Assembly: GCA_964449445.1 (NCBI GenBank)
Contig: CAYUZT010000005.1
Coordinates: 38,768 to 102,767 of the forward strand
Reading direction: 5' to 3'
DNA: 64,000 bases
Source: JABFSS01 sp964449445
GTDB lineage: Bacteria > Patescibacteriota > Gracilibacteria > Peribacterales > Peribacteraceae
Made by a program: the position numbers and the translations under genes. A model generated the notes under the pieces. The model saw only the letters and a list, made by a program, of their open reading frames with translations, made no database searches and was not told the origin of the DNA. Each line of letters starts with the position of its first letter. Position 1 is the stretch's first letter. Below, in pieces: positions 24,785-32,997 of this stretch.

Positions 24785-25717
24785 TCAGTGAAAATTGATC
24801 CGTTCCTTCTCAACAACGAGAGGGCGCCGCAGCACCTGCGTATGGATAGCCGCGACGTACTCGCCGATAAGCCCGATGAAGAAGAGCTGAAGCGAGAGGA
24901 AGGTGAACCCGCCGATCACAAGCGGCGCCACGCCCGCGGAAAACACATCCCAGAAGGCAATCTTCGCAATCAAGTACCCGAGTGCAACCAGCATGCCGAG
25001 ACATGAGAGTGCAAAGCCGAGCATTGTGGCAATCCGAAGCGGCACTTTGGAATGACTCGTGATCCCAAGCATCGCCATGTCGTACAGCGAGTAGAAGTTG
25101 TTTTTGGTGATGCCGCGCTTGCGGACGGGCTGGCGGTACGGGACCCTCGCTGGAGCGAAGCCAATTTCCATCACGAGTCCGCGGAAGTACGGGTATGGAT
25201 CGTCAATCGTCCTGAGCACGTCGATGATCGCCCGATCGTAGAGGCCGAACCCGGTGAAGTTGCGCACGAGCTTGGTACCCGAGAGCCGGGTGACCAGGCG
25301 GTAATACGCCCTGCGGATGAGGGAGAGCAGCCGCGACTCCTCGCTTTCTTCTTTCACACCGATAACCATCTTGCTTCCCTGTTCCCACAAGCTGATGAAC
25401 TGCGCGATCATCGCGGGCGGATCCTGGAGATCGGCAACCAGCAGCACCGTTGCATCGCCGCTGCTCTGCAGAATTCCGTAGTAGGGAGAACGGATGTGCC
25501 CGAAGTTTCGCGCATTGACGATCACCTTCACGCGCGGATCGCTCACTGCGATCTCCTTGAGGATTGCAACGGTCGTATCGGTCGATGCGTTATCGATGAA
25601 GATGTGCTCGTAATCGTAGGATGACAAACCCGCGAAGACGACCTTCGTTTGCAGGTACACTTCGCGGACATTTTCCGCTTCGTTGTACGTAGGAGTGACG
25701 ACACTGATGAGCTTCAT
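24785..25717 (-). CDS. GT2 glycosyltransferase with two C-terminal membrane helices (GtrB/DPM1-like)
   Basis: 310 residues. The GT-A domain opens with ISVVTPTYNEAENV and has FIDNASTDTT and LLVADLQDPPAMI (DXD equivalent with the DLQDPP motif typical of GtrB/ArnC/DPM1). Two hydrophobic helices follow at about 232-255 and 266-290. Such enzymes load a sugar onto undecaprenyl phosphate at the cytoplasmic face. It sits between the deoxysugar genes and the aldolase, and could place the modified sugar on lipid carrier for the GT-C enzymes. The start is the ATG at 25717 on the same run as the upstream SDR gene. Confidence 0.87.
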   Translation of the reverse strand: MKLISVVTPTYNEAENVREVYLQTKVVFAGLSSYDYEHIFIDNASTDTTVAILKEIAVSDPRVKVIVNARNFGHIRSPYYGILQSSGDATVLLVADLQDPPAMIAQFISLWEQGSKMVIGVKEESEESRLLSLIRRAYYRLVTRLSGTKLVRNFTGFGLYDRAIIDVLRTIDDPYPYFRGLVMEIGFAPARVPYRQPVRKRGITKNNFYSLYDMAMLGITSHSKVPLRIATMLGFALSCLGMLVALGYLIAKIAFWDVFSAGVAPLVIGGFTFLSLQLFFIGLIGEYVAAIHTQVLRRPLVVEKERINFH

Positions 25718-25764
25718 AGAAACGATAGCGCAGGCTTTCTGCCTGCGATCTATGGGAATGGACC

Positions 25765-26799
25765 TCAGAGAGAACTAGAATACCACGAAATTGTGGATCG
25801 TATAGCGGTGTCCAGCGATGTTCTCTCTATCAGCCCAAGCTCTTGTTGCGCTCGTGCAGTGGAAGGAACATATCGCTCGGGCAAGGAACCTGGCACCGGC
25901 TTTTTTCCAATTTCAATGGCAGGTGAAGGTGTGCATGCCGACGCGACTGCATGTGCGAGCTCGGAGATAGTCAGACCATTCTCTGAGCCGACGTTGTAGG
26001 CCCTGCCATTTTTTCCGCGAGAAAGAATAGTGAGCAGCCATTCCACCAGATCAGCGACGTAGAGATACGATCGGAACGGCGTTCCGTCACCCTTGATTCG
26101 GATTGGGCCGCCGCGGACTACATCGTGAATGAAGTTGCCGATGGCGAAGTGGGTGGTGAGCGGCAGATAGGGACCGACGAATGCAAAACAGCGTGCCGTG
26201 GTACGCGTCGCTTTTGAGCCTGCTCTATTCCAGAGTCGTTCTGCTTCACGCTTTCCTTCGGCATACGCTGAAGGAATCTGTAGAGGCTTCTGCACCGCTT
26301 CTTCATCCTCCGGCATGTGTATGATGGAAGAGGGTTGTGTTCCGTACACGGCTCCGGAACTGATCAAAAGTATTTTTGATGCGTGACATGATTCTGAAAA
26401 TTCGAGAACTCGCTTCGTTCCCTCGATGATCGTGTCATACATGAGCTTTGGATTCTCTGTATTGAGCGTCACACTTGCCTCGGTTGCTCCATGGATGATG
26501 TGCGAGAAGTTGCCTTTGGGAAAAGGAAATGATCGGACATCCCCGCGTTCAAGATGGACTGAGGGATGCGCTGCGAGCTCCGGAGATAGTTTTTGGAAGT
26601 TTTCCGGATCGCGCGTCAAAACGTGCACACGTGCATTCAGTTTCAACTGATCGGATGCTCGCGTGAGTGTGTGCAGCAACCATCGGCCGAAGAACCCCGT
26701 GCCCCCCGTGAGGAAGAGGCGCTGCCCGCGGAGTTCTGTGAGTGCAGGACGCACATGCTCGATGATGCCGTCGATGTCCTGTTCAAGCGCGTATGGCAT
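25765..26799 (-). CDS. NAD-dependent epimerase/dehydratase or reductase (extended SDR)
   Basis: 344 residues. The nucleotide-binding TGGTGFFG is at 31-38, SSGAVYG at 147-153, and the catalytic Tyr179-x-x-x-Lys183 is in AYAEGK. This is the extended SDR layout used by CDP-abequose and CDP-paratose synthases as well as by epimerases. It overlaps the rfbH end by 17 bp, so it likely acts on the product of RfbH. A 4-reductase (RfbJ/RfbS-like) or an enzyme acting on a branched 4-keto sugar would both fit. The N-terminal 25 residues before the Rossmann fold are extra compared with most members. Confidence 0.78.
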   Translation of the reverse strand: MPYALEQDIDGIIEHVRPALTELRGQRLFLTGGTGFFGRWLLHTLTRASDQLKLNARVHVLTRDPENFQKLSPELAAHPSVHLERGDVRSFPFPKGNFSHIIHGATEASVTLNTENPKLMYDTIIEGTKRVLEFSESCHASKILLISSGAVYGTQPSSIIHMPEDEEAVQKPLQIPSAYAEGKREAERLWNRAGSKATRTTARCFAFVGPYLPLTTHFAIGNFIHDVVRGGPIRIKGDGTPFRSYLYVADLVEWLLTILSRGKNGRAYNVGSENGLTISELAHAVASACTPSPAIEIGKKPVPGSLPERYVPSTARAQQELGLIERTSLDTAIRSTISWYSSSL

Positions 26800-28111
26800 G
26801 GGAGCGGCAGAAATCGTGGATCACTTCCAGAACGAACGCCGCCATCGCATCGGTAATGCCGGGATACACGCCGATCCAGAATACGTTCTTCATCACGAAA
26901 TCGGAGCCCTTTAGTTCACCAACACTGCGCATCGGCACTCCCTCATATGCAGGATGGCGCGTGAGATTGCCACCAAAGAGCATGCGCGTCGCGATCATGT
27001 TCTTTTCCAGGTGCGTGACGAGATCGTCGCGAGTGAAGGGCGCATTTTCTCGTACGCCGATGGGGAATCCAAACCAGCTGGGATCGGAACCCTCTGTCGC
27101 TTCGGGCAGAAGAAGGAATTTCTCCAGGTCACGCATTCCCTCTTTATACAGTGCGAAGTTCTTCTTCCGCGCTTCTATGAACTGCGGAAGCTTGGGCAGC
27201 TGCGCGCAGCCGACTGCCGCCTGCATATCGGTGAGTTTGAGGTTATAGCCGATGTGCGAGGTGATGTACTTGTGATCGTAGCCTTCTGGAAGCTGTCCGA
27301 GTTTCCATGAAAATCTTTTACCGCACGTATTGCTGGCACCCGGCGCACACCAGCAGTCGCGTCCCCAGTTTTTAAAGGACCCGACCAGCTTCTGTAGCTG
27401 CGTATCATCGGTAAGCACGCATCCTCCCTCCCCCATTGTGATGTGATGCGCGGGGTAAAAGCTGACGGTCGCAAGATGTCCGAACGTGCCGACCATTTTT
27501 CCGCGATAGGTAGACCCGAGCGCGTCGCAGCAGTCTTCAATCAGCCAGAGATCGTGCTTTTTCGCGAACGCCGTGACGACATCGAGATCGAAGGGGTTGC
27601 CCAGTGTATGCGCGACGATCATCGCGCGAGTTTTGGGTGAGCGAGCGGCCTCCAGTTGCGTGACATCGATGTTGTATGTGGGCGGAGTCACATCGACGAA
27701 CACCGGAACGAGCCCATTTTGGATAATAGGATTGATCGTCGTCGGGAATCCGGCAGCGACGGTGATTACTTCGTCACCGGGTTTGAGTCGCTTGTCGCCG
27801 AGGGATTTGGAGGTGAGTGCTGAGACCGCGAGAAGATTTGCTGAAGAACCCGAATTTGTGAGAAGCGCATACTGCAGACCGAAGAGCTTCGCGAAATCAC
27901 GCTTGAATGTAGCAGCAAAGCGGCCGGTCGTGAGCCAGAAGTCGAGACCACTATCAACGAGCATCTGAATGTCCGTTGCATCAAAGACTCTGCCCGACAC
28001 CAGCACCGGAGTTTTCCCGGGGACGAACGGTTTTTCCCGAAAGACGATATCGTGATACTCCGCGACAAGACCGCGGATCGCTTCACGAAGTTCCTTAGGA
28101 TTTTTTGGCAT
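26783..28111 (-). CDS. rfbH: CDP-6-deoxy-D-xylo-4-hexulose 3-dehydrase (E1)
   Basis: 442 residues. This PMP-dependent, [2Fe-2S] enzyme removes the C3 hydroxyl of CDP-4-keto-6-deoxyglucose. Two hallmarks are visible. First, the PLP-lysine position is histidine: SFYPAHHITMGEGG, with His222 replacing Lys. Second, the iron-sulfur ligands fit C-X57-C-X-C-X7-C exactly: Cys195, Cys253, Cys255, Cys263 (the last three in RDCWCAPGASNTCGKRF). Family members need an E3 reductase (RfbI/DdhD), and none is present in this window. The ATG at 28111 is preferred over a TTG two codons before it. It overlaps rfbG by 17 bp. Confidence 0.93.
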   Translation of the reverse strand: MPKNPKELREAIRGLVAEYHDIVFREKPFVPGKTPVLVSGRVFDATDIQMLVDSGLDFWLTTGRFAATFKRDFAKLFGLQYALLTNSGSSANLLAVSALTSKSLGDKRLKPGDEVITVAAGFPTTINPIIQNGLVPVFVDVTPPTYNIDVTQLEAARSPKTRAMIVAHTLGNPFDLDVVTAFAKKHDLWLIEDCCDALGSTYRGKMVGTFGHLATVSFYPAHHITMGEGGCVLTDDTQLQKLVGSFKNWGRDCWCAPGASNTCGKRFSWKLGQLPEGYDHKYITSHIGYNLKLTDMQAAVGCAQLPKLPQFIEARKKNFALYKEGMRDLEKFLLLPEATEGSDPSWFGFPIGVRENAPFTRDDLVTHLEKNMIATRMLFGGNLTRHPAYEGVPMRSVGELKGSDFVMKNVFWIGVYPGITDAMAAFVLEVIHDFCRSHAIRA

Positions 28112-29093
28112 CTGCAAAGAAGTGACGGTACCACTCTATGGTCTTTTGGAGCCCTTCATCAAGGTCGAAGAGGGGTTTCCAGCCAAGTGTTTTCCGCGCT
28201 TTTGCCGCGCTCAAGTACTGATGGCGGATTTCATTGGTTGCTTCGTTACGAATCACAGGTGAAAGATCACTCTTCATGAGTGCGAGGATCTTCTTGGCCA
28301 GGTCCAAAACCGTGATCTGCGTTTCGTTACTGAAGTTGAACGCCTGACCGGTGAATTTGGGATCTGCAGCGAGAGATTCTGCAAGCAGCATGTACGCAGC
28401 CGCGCCGTCGTCGACGTAAAAGTAGTCGCGGATGCTTTTGCCGTCAGACCGAATGACGGGCGCCTGATTTCTCAGAAGCGACCGGATGGTGCCCGGGACG
28501 ATCCGGTTCCAGTTGAGGTCGCCAGGTCCGTAGAAGTTGCCACACCGCGTGATGACCACGGGCGATCCGTAGGTGTGCGCATACGTTTGCGCGATCAAAT
28601 CTCCGCACGATTTGGAAACATCGTAGGGATGGAGACCTTGCAGCGGTGATTCTTCGGTGTATGGGAGTTTTTCCTGGTCTCCATATGCCTTGTCGGACGA
28701 TGCAACGACGATCTGTTTCACCAGAGGACTCCGTCTACATGCTTCCAGTACCGACCACGTTCCTTTGATGTTCGATTCGAAGGTGGAAACGGGATTGCGG
28801 TTGCCAATGCCAACGATCGTCTGTGCTGCTAGGTGAAGAACGGTATCGATTTCGTACTCGCCGAGCGCTCTCTCCATGCATTTTTGATCGGCAACGTCGC
28901 CGGGGACAATGGTCACCTGATCGCGCATAGCAGACCGCAGGAGCTGCGACTGCGGCACCCAATCCCGAAGCACACAGACGACGGAGGCTCCTGCATCGAG
29001 CAGGCGGCTGATGGTTGCGCTCCCCACAAGCCCCGCGGCACCCGTGACGAGCGTCGGTCGGTCTCGCCAGAAGGAAGTTGTTTTAGCGGGCAT
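28095..29093 (-). CDS. rfbG: CDP-glucose 4,6-dehydratase
   Basis: 332 residues, extended SDR. TGAAGLVGS (17-25) is the NAD loop, SSDKAYG (132-138) contains the catalytic region with the DKAYG motif that marks CDP-glucose rather than dTDP-glucose dehydratases, and Tyr157-x-x-x-Lys161 is in HPYDVSK. It turns CDP-D-glucose into CDP-4-keto-6-deoxy-D-glucose. It overlaps rfbF by 11 bp and rfbH by 17 bp in pathway order, so rfbF-rfbG-rfbH is one translational unit. Confidence 0.92.
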   Translation of the reverse strand: MPAKTTSFWRDRPTLVTGAAGLVGSATISRLLDAGASVVCVLRDWVPQSQLLRSAMRDQVTIVPGDVADQKCMERALGEYEIDTVLHLAAQTIVGIGNRNPVSTFESNIKGTWSVLEACRRSPLVKQIVVASSDKAYGDQEKLPYTEESPLQGLHPYDVSKSCGDLIAQTYAHTYGSPVVITRCGNFYGPGDLNWNRIVPGTIRSLLRNQAPVIRSDGKSIRDYFYVDDGAAAYMLLAESLAADPKFTGQAFNFSNETQITVLDLAKKILALMKSDLSPVIRNEATNEIRHQYLSAAKARKTLGWKPLFDLDEGLQKTIEWYRHFFADAKKS

Positions 29094-29889
29094 GAGGAGG
29101 GCGGGAATTGTTGGACCACACCGCCCACGGTGCCTCCCCGCGATCCCAAAGGTCGTTTAAGTGAAGATATTCGCGGTAGGTATCCATTGCATAGAAGAAT
29201 CCGTCATGCTGGAATGCCATCAACTGCCCGTCGCGCGCCAGGCTCTTGAGCGGTTCGTCTTCCAGGGCACATGCCTCCGCATCATCCAGGTACTTGAATA
29301 TTTTCCTGTCGAACACGAAGAATCCCACGTTCGCCCATCCCTCCAACTGCGGCTTCTCAGCAAACGAGGCAACTTTTCCACTCTTGTCGACGTCCAGAAT
29401 TCCGTAGCGCGTGGGGAGCCGGGCGGTCGTGATCGTTGCAATCTTCCCGTGCGATTTGTGGAACGCCAGAAGCTTCTCGATGTTCACGTTGCTGACGCCG
29501 TCTCCGTAGGTGACCATGAACGTGTCTTCCGTAATGTACTGCTCGATGCGTTTGACGCGCGCGCCGGTGAGCGACTCCTGTCCGGTATCCGCAAGCACGA
29601 CGCGGTAATCCTGTTCCTCGTGCGTTCCCAGCGTTTCGATCTTCCGCATGCGTCCCAGGTTGATAGCGAAATCGTTATTGAGCGCGTCGTAATCCAAAAA
29701 ATATTCCTTGATCATGTTGCCCTTGTACCCAAGGCACAGAACGAAATCGCGAAAGCCGTAGTGATCGTAGAGCTTCATGATGTGCCAGAGCACCGGCCGG
29801 CCGCCGATCTCCACCAGCGGCTTCGGTTTGAACTCGCTCTCCTCACGCATACGCGTGCCCTTTCCGCCGCAGAGGATAACGACGTTCAT
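29083..29889 (-). CDS. rfbF: Glucose-1-phosphate cytidylyltransferase
   Basis: 268 residues of the nucleotidyltransferase fold. LCGGKGTRMREE (6-17) is the nucleotide-binding signature, and KPKPLVEIGGRPVLWHIMKLY follows with the substrate-binding Lys. The MREE rather than LRP ending and the length of about 260 residues are typical of RfbF. It makes CDP-glucose from CTP and glucose-1-phosphate and opens the CDP-3,6-dideoxyhexose pathway. A good promoter lies nine bases upstream. It is the first gene of the long minus-strand operon that may extend to 18.7 kb. Confidence 0.93.
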   Translation of the reverse strand: MNVVILCGGKGTRMREESEFKPKPLVEIGGRPVLWHIMKLYDHYGFRDFVLCLGYKGNMIKEYFLDYDALNNDFAINLGRMRKIETLGTHEEQDYRVVLADTGQESLTGARVKRIEQYITEDTFMVTYGDGVSNVNIEKLLAFHKSHGKIATITTARLPTRYGILDVDKSGKVASFAEKPQLEGWANVGFFVFDRKIFKYLDDAEACALEDEPLKSLARDGQLMAFQHDGFFYAMDTYREYLHLNDLWDRGEAPWAVWSNNSRPPHAR

Positions 29890-29898
29890 GAGAGAGAT

Positions 29899-29927
29899 AT
29901 CGTATTTTTTCGCACGCAGAAGGTCAA
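29899..29927 (-). promoter_or_regulatory. Promoter of the rfbF-rfbG-rfbH operon
   Basis: TTGACC (29922-29927), 17 bp and TACGAT (29899-29904), ending nine bases before the rfbF ATG. The leader would be two or three bases. Confidence 0.7.
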
Positions 29928-30000
29928 GGCGCTACGTGGAGCTGTTTGAGCAACCTTTTGCCTTTCCATTGCCGTCATTGAGGCATGAGAATGAATGTGG

Positions 30001-30028
30001 TTGCGAAAGAGAAAAGGTATCCTAGAAT
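30001..30028 (+). promoter_or_regulatory. Promoter of the hypothetical gene at 30039
   Basis: TTGCGA (30001-30006), 16 bp and TAGAAT (30023-30028), ending ten bases before the ATG at 30039. It rules out the longer frame that begins at 29985. Confidence 0.55.
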
Positions 30029-30038
30029 GCGTCCCTTT

Positions 30039-31016
30039 ATGAATGAATTATCTCCATCCCCGAATGGCGAAGCTCAAGATAGGAAATCGCAATTGCAGGA
30101 AAAACTTGGCAAGGGAGAAACAGCACTGACGCAGCTTTGCCAAGATGTCAATATTCGCAGGGGGATTGTTGCCTTCTCAAACAAAAAAATAAAAGAGGTT
30201 ATTGCTTTAATACGTCAGCTAGAGCGGTTGCTGCCTGGAAGAATGCTCGAAGAATTGGAAGATGTCATTACGGATTTTGACTGGTCGGCTGCAATGCAAA
30301 AAGCACCGTTGGATAGCGACGAAGAGCTTGTGCATGCAACAGCCGATTTGGTGGAACATCGCGATCATGTTGGCTCACTCAATCTGCAATCGTCACACAT
30401 GAACGGCGCCGAGCTCGTGGCAAAGCTGCAAGAGATATGGATGCAGTTGATAGAAGCTATGACTCCCTACCTTGAGGAAACAGAAAAAAGGACAATCGCC
30501 GAACGAATAGAAACGATTCATCAGGGTAAAGAAGCTGAAAATGAACTACATCCAAGCGGACGCCATCGAGAACATCCATCCGCACGGCTGAAAACTATGG
30601 CAAAGCGCGGGGAGTTATACCAGCTGCTTGGGAAGATTGTGGCAATGCCAGGATCGGTGCTAAGCCAGAAGTGGATGCAAGACAGTATCAATAAATCTCT
30701 GGATGACATTTTGGGGAAACAGACTATTGGACAACGCAGAAAAGCTGACGCGAAGAAAAATGCGATCAGGCCTGTATTACTATCTCGATGGGAAATGTTA
30801 GTTGAACAACTCGAAGATCATGATCTCAGAACTCTACAAAGAGGTTTACACGGAGGTCGCGCGAATGAAGCTCAAATCACCGATATTCTTGGTGAAGTCC
30901 GCCTATCTTCTACAGGTACCACAAATGAGCTCTTCAAAGATAAGGCAAATGTTTTGCGTGCGATCGAAATCACTTTGCAGGAGCGAAGTGACATACGACA
31001 AAAAGCTTGGAAGTAG
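30039..31016 (+). CDS. Unrecognised helical protein
   Basis: 325 residues, no family recognised. No signal peptide or membrane helix is seen. The protein is rich in charged residues and predicted helices, such as KKIKEVIALIRQLERLLPGRMLEELEDVI and KLQEIWMQLIEAMTPYLEETEKRTIAERIE. A Pro/His patch (residues about 190-200) divides an N-terminal from a C-terminal half. It uses more A/T-rich codons than the neighbouring glycan genes. It is one of three unknown plus-strand genes (with 31492 and 32998) that lie between rfbF and sufS, each with its own promoter. The start at 30039 is set by the promoter. Function unknown. Confidence 0.65.
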   Translation: MNELSPSPNGEAQDRKSQLQEKLGKGETALTQLCQDVNIRRGIVAFSNKKIKEVIALIRQLERLLPGRMLEELEDVITDFDWSAAMQKAPLDSDEELVHATADLVEHRDHVGSLNLQSSHMNGAELVAKLQEIWMQLIEAMTPYLEETEKRTIAERIETIHQGKEAENELHPSGRHREHPSARLKTMAKRGELYQLLGKIVAMPGSVLSQKWMQDSINKSLDDILGKQTIGQRRKADAKKNAIRPVLLSRWEMLVEQLEDHDLRTLQRGLHGGRANEAQITDILGEVRLSSTGTTNELFKDKANVLRAIEITLQERSDIRQKAWK

Positions 31017-31024
31017 AGAATGTA

Positions 31025-31426
31025 CTATATACTCGTCTCCCCCCATCCTCGCACCTCCTCTTTTTTGAATTTTCTGACCGCGTTCTTGAGTGTGTGAAGA
31101 CCGAGCAGAGCACACTTGAAGCGCCGTGGACCGATGGGAACGCCGAGCAACGCGTAGACATCTTCTTTTCTGAGCGCATCAAGTTCATCGACGGACTTTC
31201 CTTCCAGTTCTTCCGAAAGCATCGACATCGCGGCCTGGCTGATGGCGCAGCCGCTTCCCTCCCATCCCATTTCCGTCACTTTTCCCTCCTCTATAGAGAG
31301 AGAGATTGTGAGCGCATCGCCGCAACTCAGGTTCACTTCTTCATGAGTAACTGACGGTGTACTAATCGCCTGCTTCCCACGGGGATGCCGGTAATGGTCG
31401 AGGATATTTTCGGCGTAGAGGTCCAT
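31025..31426 (-). CDS. sufU: Iron-sulfur cluster assembly scaffold (SufU/IscU family)
   Basis: 133 residues. The three cluster or zinc ligands of this family are Cys35 (NLSCGD), Cys60 (GSGCAIS) and Cys105 (RRFKCALLG). The N-terminal LYAENILDHYRHPR and the C-terminal RRFKCALLGLHTLKNA are typical of SufU, the zinc-dependent partner that accepts persulfide sulfur from SufS. The preferred start at 31426 gives a normal N-terminus; the frame is open to 31462. It is divergent from the hypothetical gene at 31492. SufB, SufC and SufD are not in this window. Confidence 0.9.
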   Translation of the reverse strand: MDLYAENILDHYRHPRGKQAISTPSVTHEEVNLSCGDALTISLSIEEGKVTEMGWEGSGCAISQAAMSMLSEELEGKSVDELDALRKEDVYALLGVPIGPRRFKCALLGLHTLKNAVRKFKKEEVRGWGETSI

Positions 31427-31456
31427 AAAGCATGTTAAGCATACTGGAGAGAGACC

Positions 31457-31485
31457 TTGCAATATATTTATAATTATTACATAAT
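31457..31485 (+). promoter_or_regulatory. Promoter of the hypothetical gene at 31492
   Basis: TTGCAA (31457-31462), 17 bp and CATAAT (31480-31485), with the ATG at 31492 six bases later, so the transcript should start at or next to the ATG. TTGCAA is its own reverse complement and could also serve the divergent sufU, but no good minus-strand -10 box is found at 17 bp. Confidence 0.65.
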
Positions 31486-31491
31486 AACATT

Positions 31492-32943
31492 ATGACGCAT
31501 CCTGCAAGCGGCCCGGGGAACAGCAATGCTGCAAATCAACCGCCATCGGGGATTGAACAATACAACGAACAGGAACTCTGTCAGCATATGAACACATGCT
31601 ACGAGACGAGCATGGAGACAGACAGTATCGCAGAGATGGACGACAACCTGTCAGCCATCGAATTGCTCTTGGAAGTCTTAGAGAGAAAATATCCAAGAAG
31701 TCGTGATTTTTTGACCTACCAAACAAAAAAAATTGAACTGAATGACCTCATTGACGTATTGGACTCTTTGACAGAATCCATAGAAAAAGTGGAGCAGCAA
31801 GGAACAGGACAATTGAGAGACACGATTGAAAAAATTCAGCATTGCCAGCAGGTATTTACCCATGTGAGCGAGGCAGATGATCAAGCACCATTTCATCCCG
31901 TTCTTTCGGCACTCAAAGCCCGTGTCAATTTGCTGCCGACACAGATCAAGGTCCGGGCAGGCTTTCGCCAGATTAAAGATGCAGTGAAAGCGGAATTTGT
32001 AAGGACGAAAACAAAAGAAGGCAAAGTTTCCGACGATATTTATGGGGGGACAATAAAGGCAATGGAAGCTCTTGCATTTGTAGAAAAGAACGACCCTCAC
32101 GATGAGAGACTACCGTTCTACAAAACAGTCGTGACGGCACTGGAAGCGGGAAATAATTTCAAGGAAGGAGTCGGTATTCTGCAGTCGGTCGCAGGCAAGC
32201 AAGCAAACGAAAATGAGGACATTCTCAAAAAGTTGGTACGCGGTGCTGAAGCAAAATTCGAACGAGCGCAACGAGCACTGCTGCGCGTGGCGTGTTTTTC
32301 ATACGCAATGGAAGATTCCGCAGAGGGAAAGCAGATGGATGTACTTCTGAAACAATTGCCTTGGCTGCCGACGCTTCCTGGTCGCATAGCCACAGCACGC
32401 AGACGCTGCGCGATACTTCTTGGCACGGCACAACCGAAACTTCCACCACAAATAGTCGGTCATGCGCACGGTGTGAAGAAAATTCCGGAAAAAACAACGT
32501 CGCTGCCACTCAAGCCTCTGGTCGTTCCATTCGATATTCTCCGCGCACAGGCAATCGCAGGAGAAGAAATAAATAAGGCAAATAGAGCATTTGATGTACA
32601 ACGATTCGACCGTTCTGAGAATATTCTCAAGAATGTCACAACAATGATGGAGAAAGCTGCAGGACAATTCCTGAGCAAAAACAGAGCTCTTCTCCTGACT
32701 ATTCACAAAAGTCTCGTTGCAATAACTCACGCAATCATACTCATCAATAATGTTTCAAAAAATCTACGCGTGCGCGATAAAAGTGAACTGCGAAAGACTC
32801 TCGTAAGAGCGGAAATATTGTTGGAAGAAGGTAATGCACATTTTGTTAGCAAGGAGACGGCAAACTTTCACGAAAGATTACACGAGCATATTGAAGCACT
32901 ACGTGAAAAAATCGACGGACTGGGAAAGGCAAAGAAACCCTGA
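31492..32943 (+). CDS. Unrecognised helical protein
   Basis: 483 residues, no family recognised. It starts with a disordered Asn/Pro-rich tail of about 20 residues, then alternates helical segments, such as SAIELLLEVLERKYP, LIDVLDSLTESIEKVEQQG and, near the end, KSELRKTLVRAEILLEEGN. Pairs of helices of about 35 residues suggest a TPR-like or other alpha-solenoid fold, but no consensus repeat can be confirmed by eye. No membrane segment is seen. Composition is A/T-rich like the two neighbours. The start is fixed by a promoter six bases away. It does not overlap the next gene and may be transcribed alone. Confidence 0.65.
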   Translation: MTHPASGPGNSNAANQPPSGIEQYNEQELCQHMNTCYETSMETDSIAEMDDNLSAIELLLEVLERKYPRSRDFLTYQTKKIELNDLIDVLDSLTESIEKVEQQGTGQLRDTIEKIQHCQQVFTHVSEADDQAPFHPVLSALKARVNLLPTQIKVRAGFRQIKDAVKAEFVRTKTKEGKVSDDIYGGTIKAMEALAFVEKNDPHDERLPFYKTVVTALEAGNNFKEGVGILQSVAGKQANENEDILKKLVRGAEAKFERAQRALLRVACFSYAMEDSAEGKQMDVLLKQLPWLPTLPGRIATARRRCAILLGTAQPKLPPQIVGHAHGVKKIPEKTTSLPLKPLVVPFDILRAQAIAGEEINKANRAFDVQRFDRSENILKNVTTMMEKAAGQFLSKNRALLLTIHKSLVAITHAIILINNVSKNLRVRDKSELRKTLVRAEILLEEGNAHFVSKETANFHERLHEHIEALREKIDGLGKAKKP

Positions 32944-32962
32944 TTTCGCAATCAATGGACGC

Positions 32963-32991
32963 TTGCTTGAATGGCATGTAAAGTATACTAT
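32963..32991 (+). promoter_or_regulatory. Promoter of the hypothetical gene at 32998
   Basis: TTGCTT (32963-32968), 17 bp and TACTAT (32986-32991), with the ATG at 32998 six bases later. Transcription should start at the A of the ATG. Confidence 0.7.
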
Positions 32992-32997
32992 ACTTCT

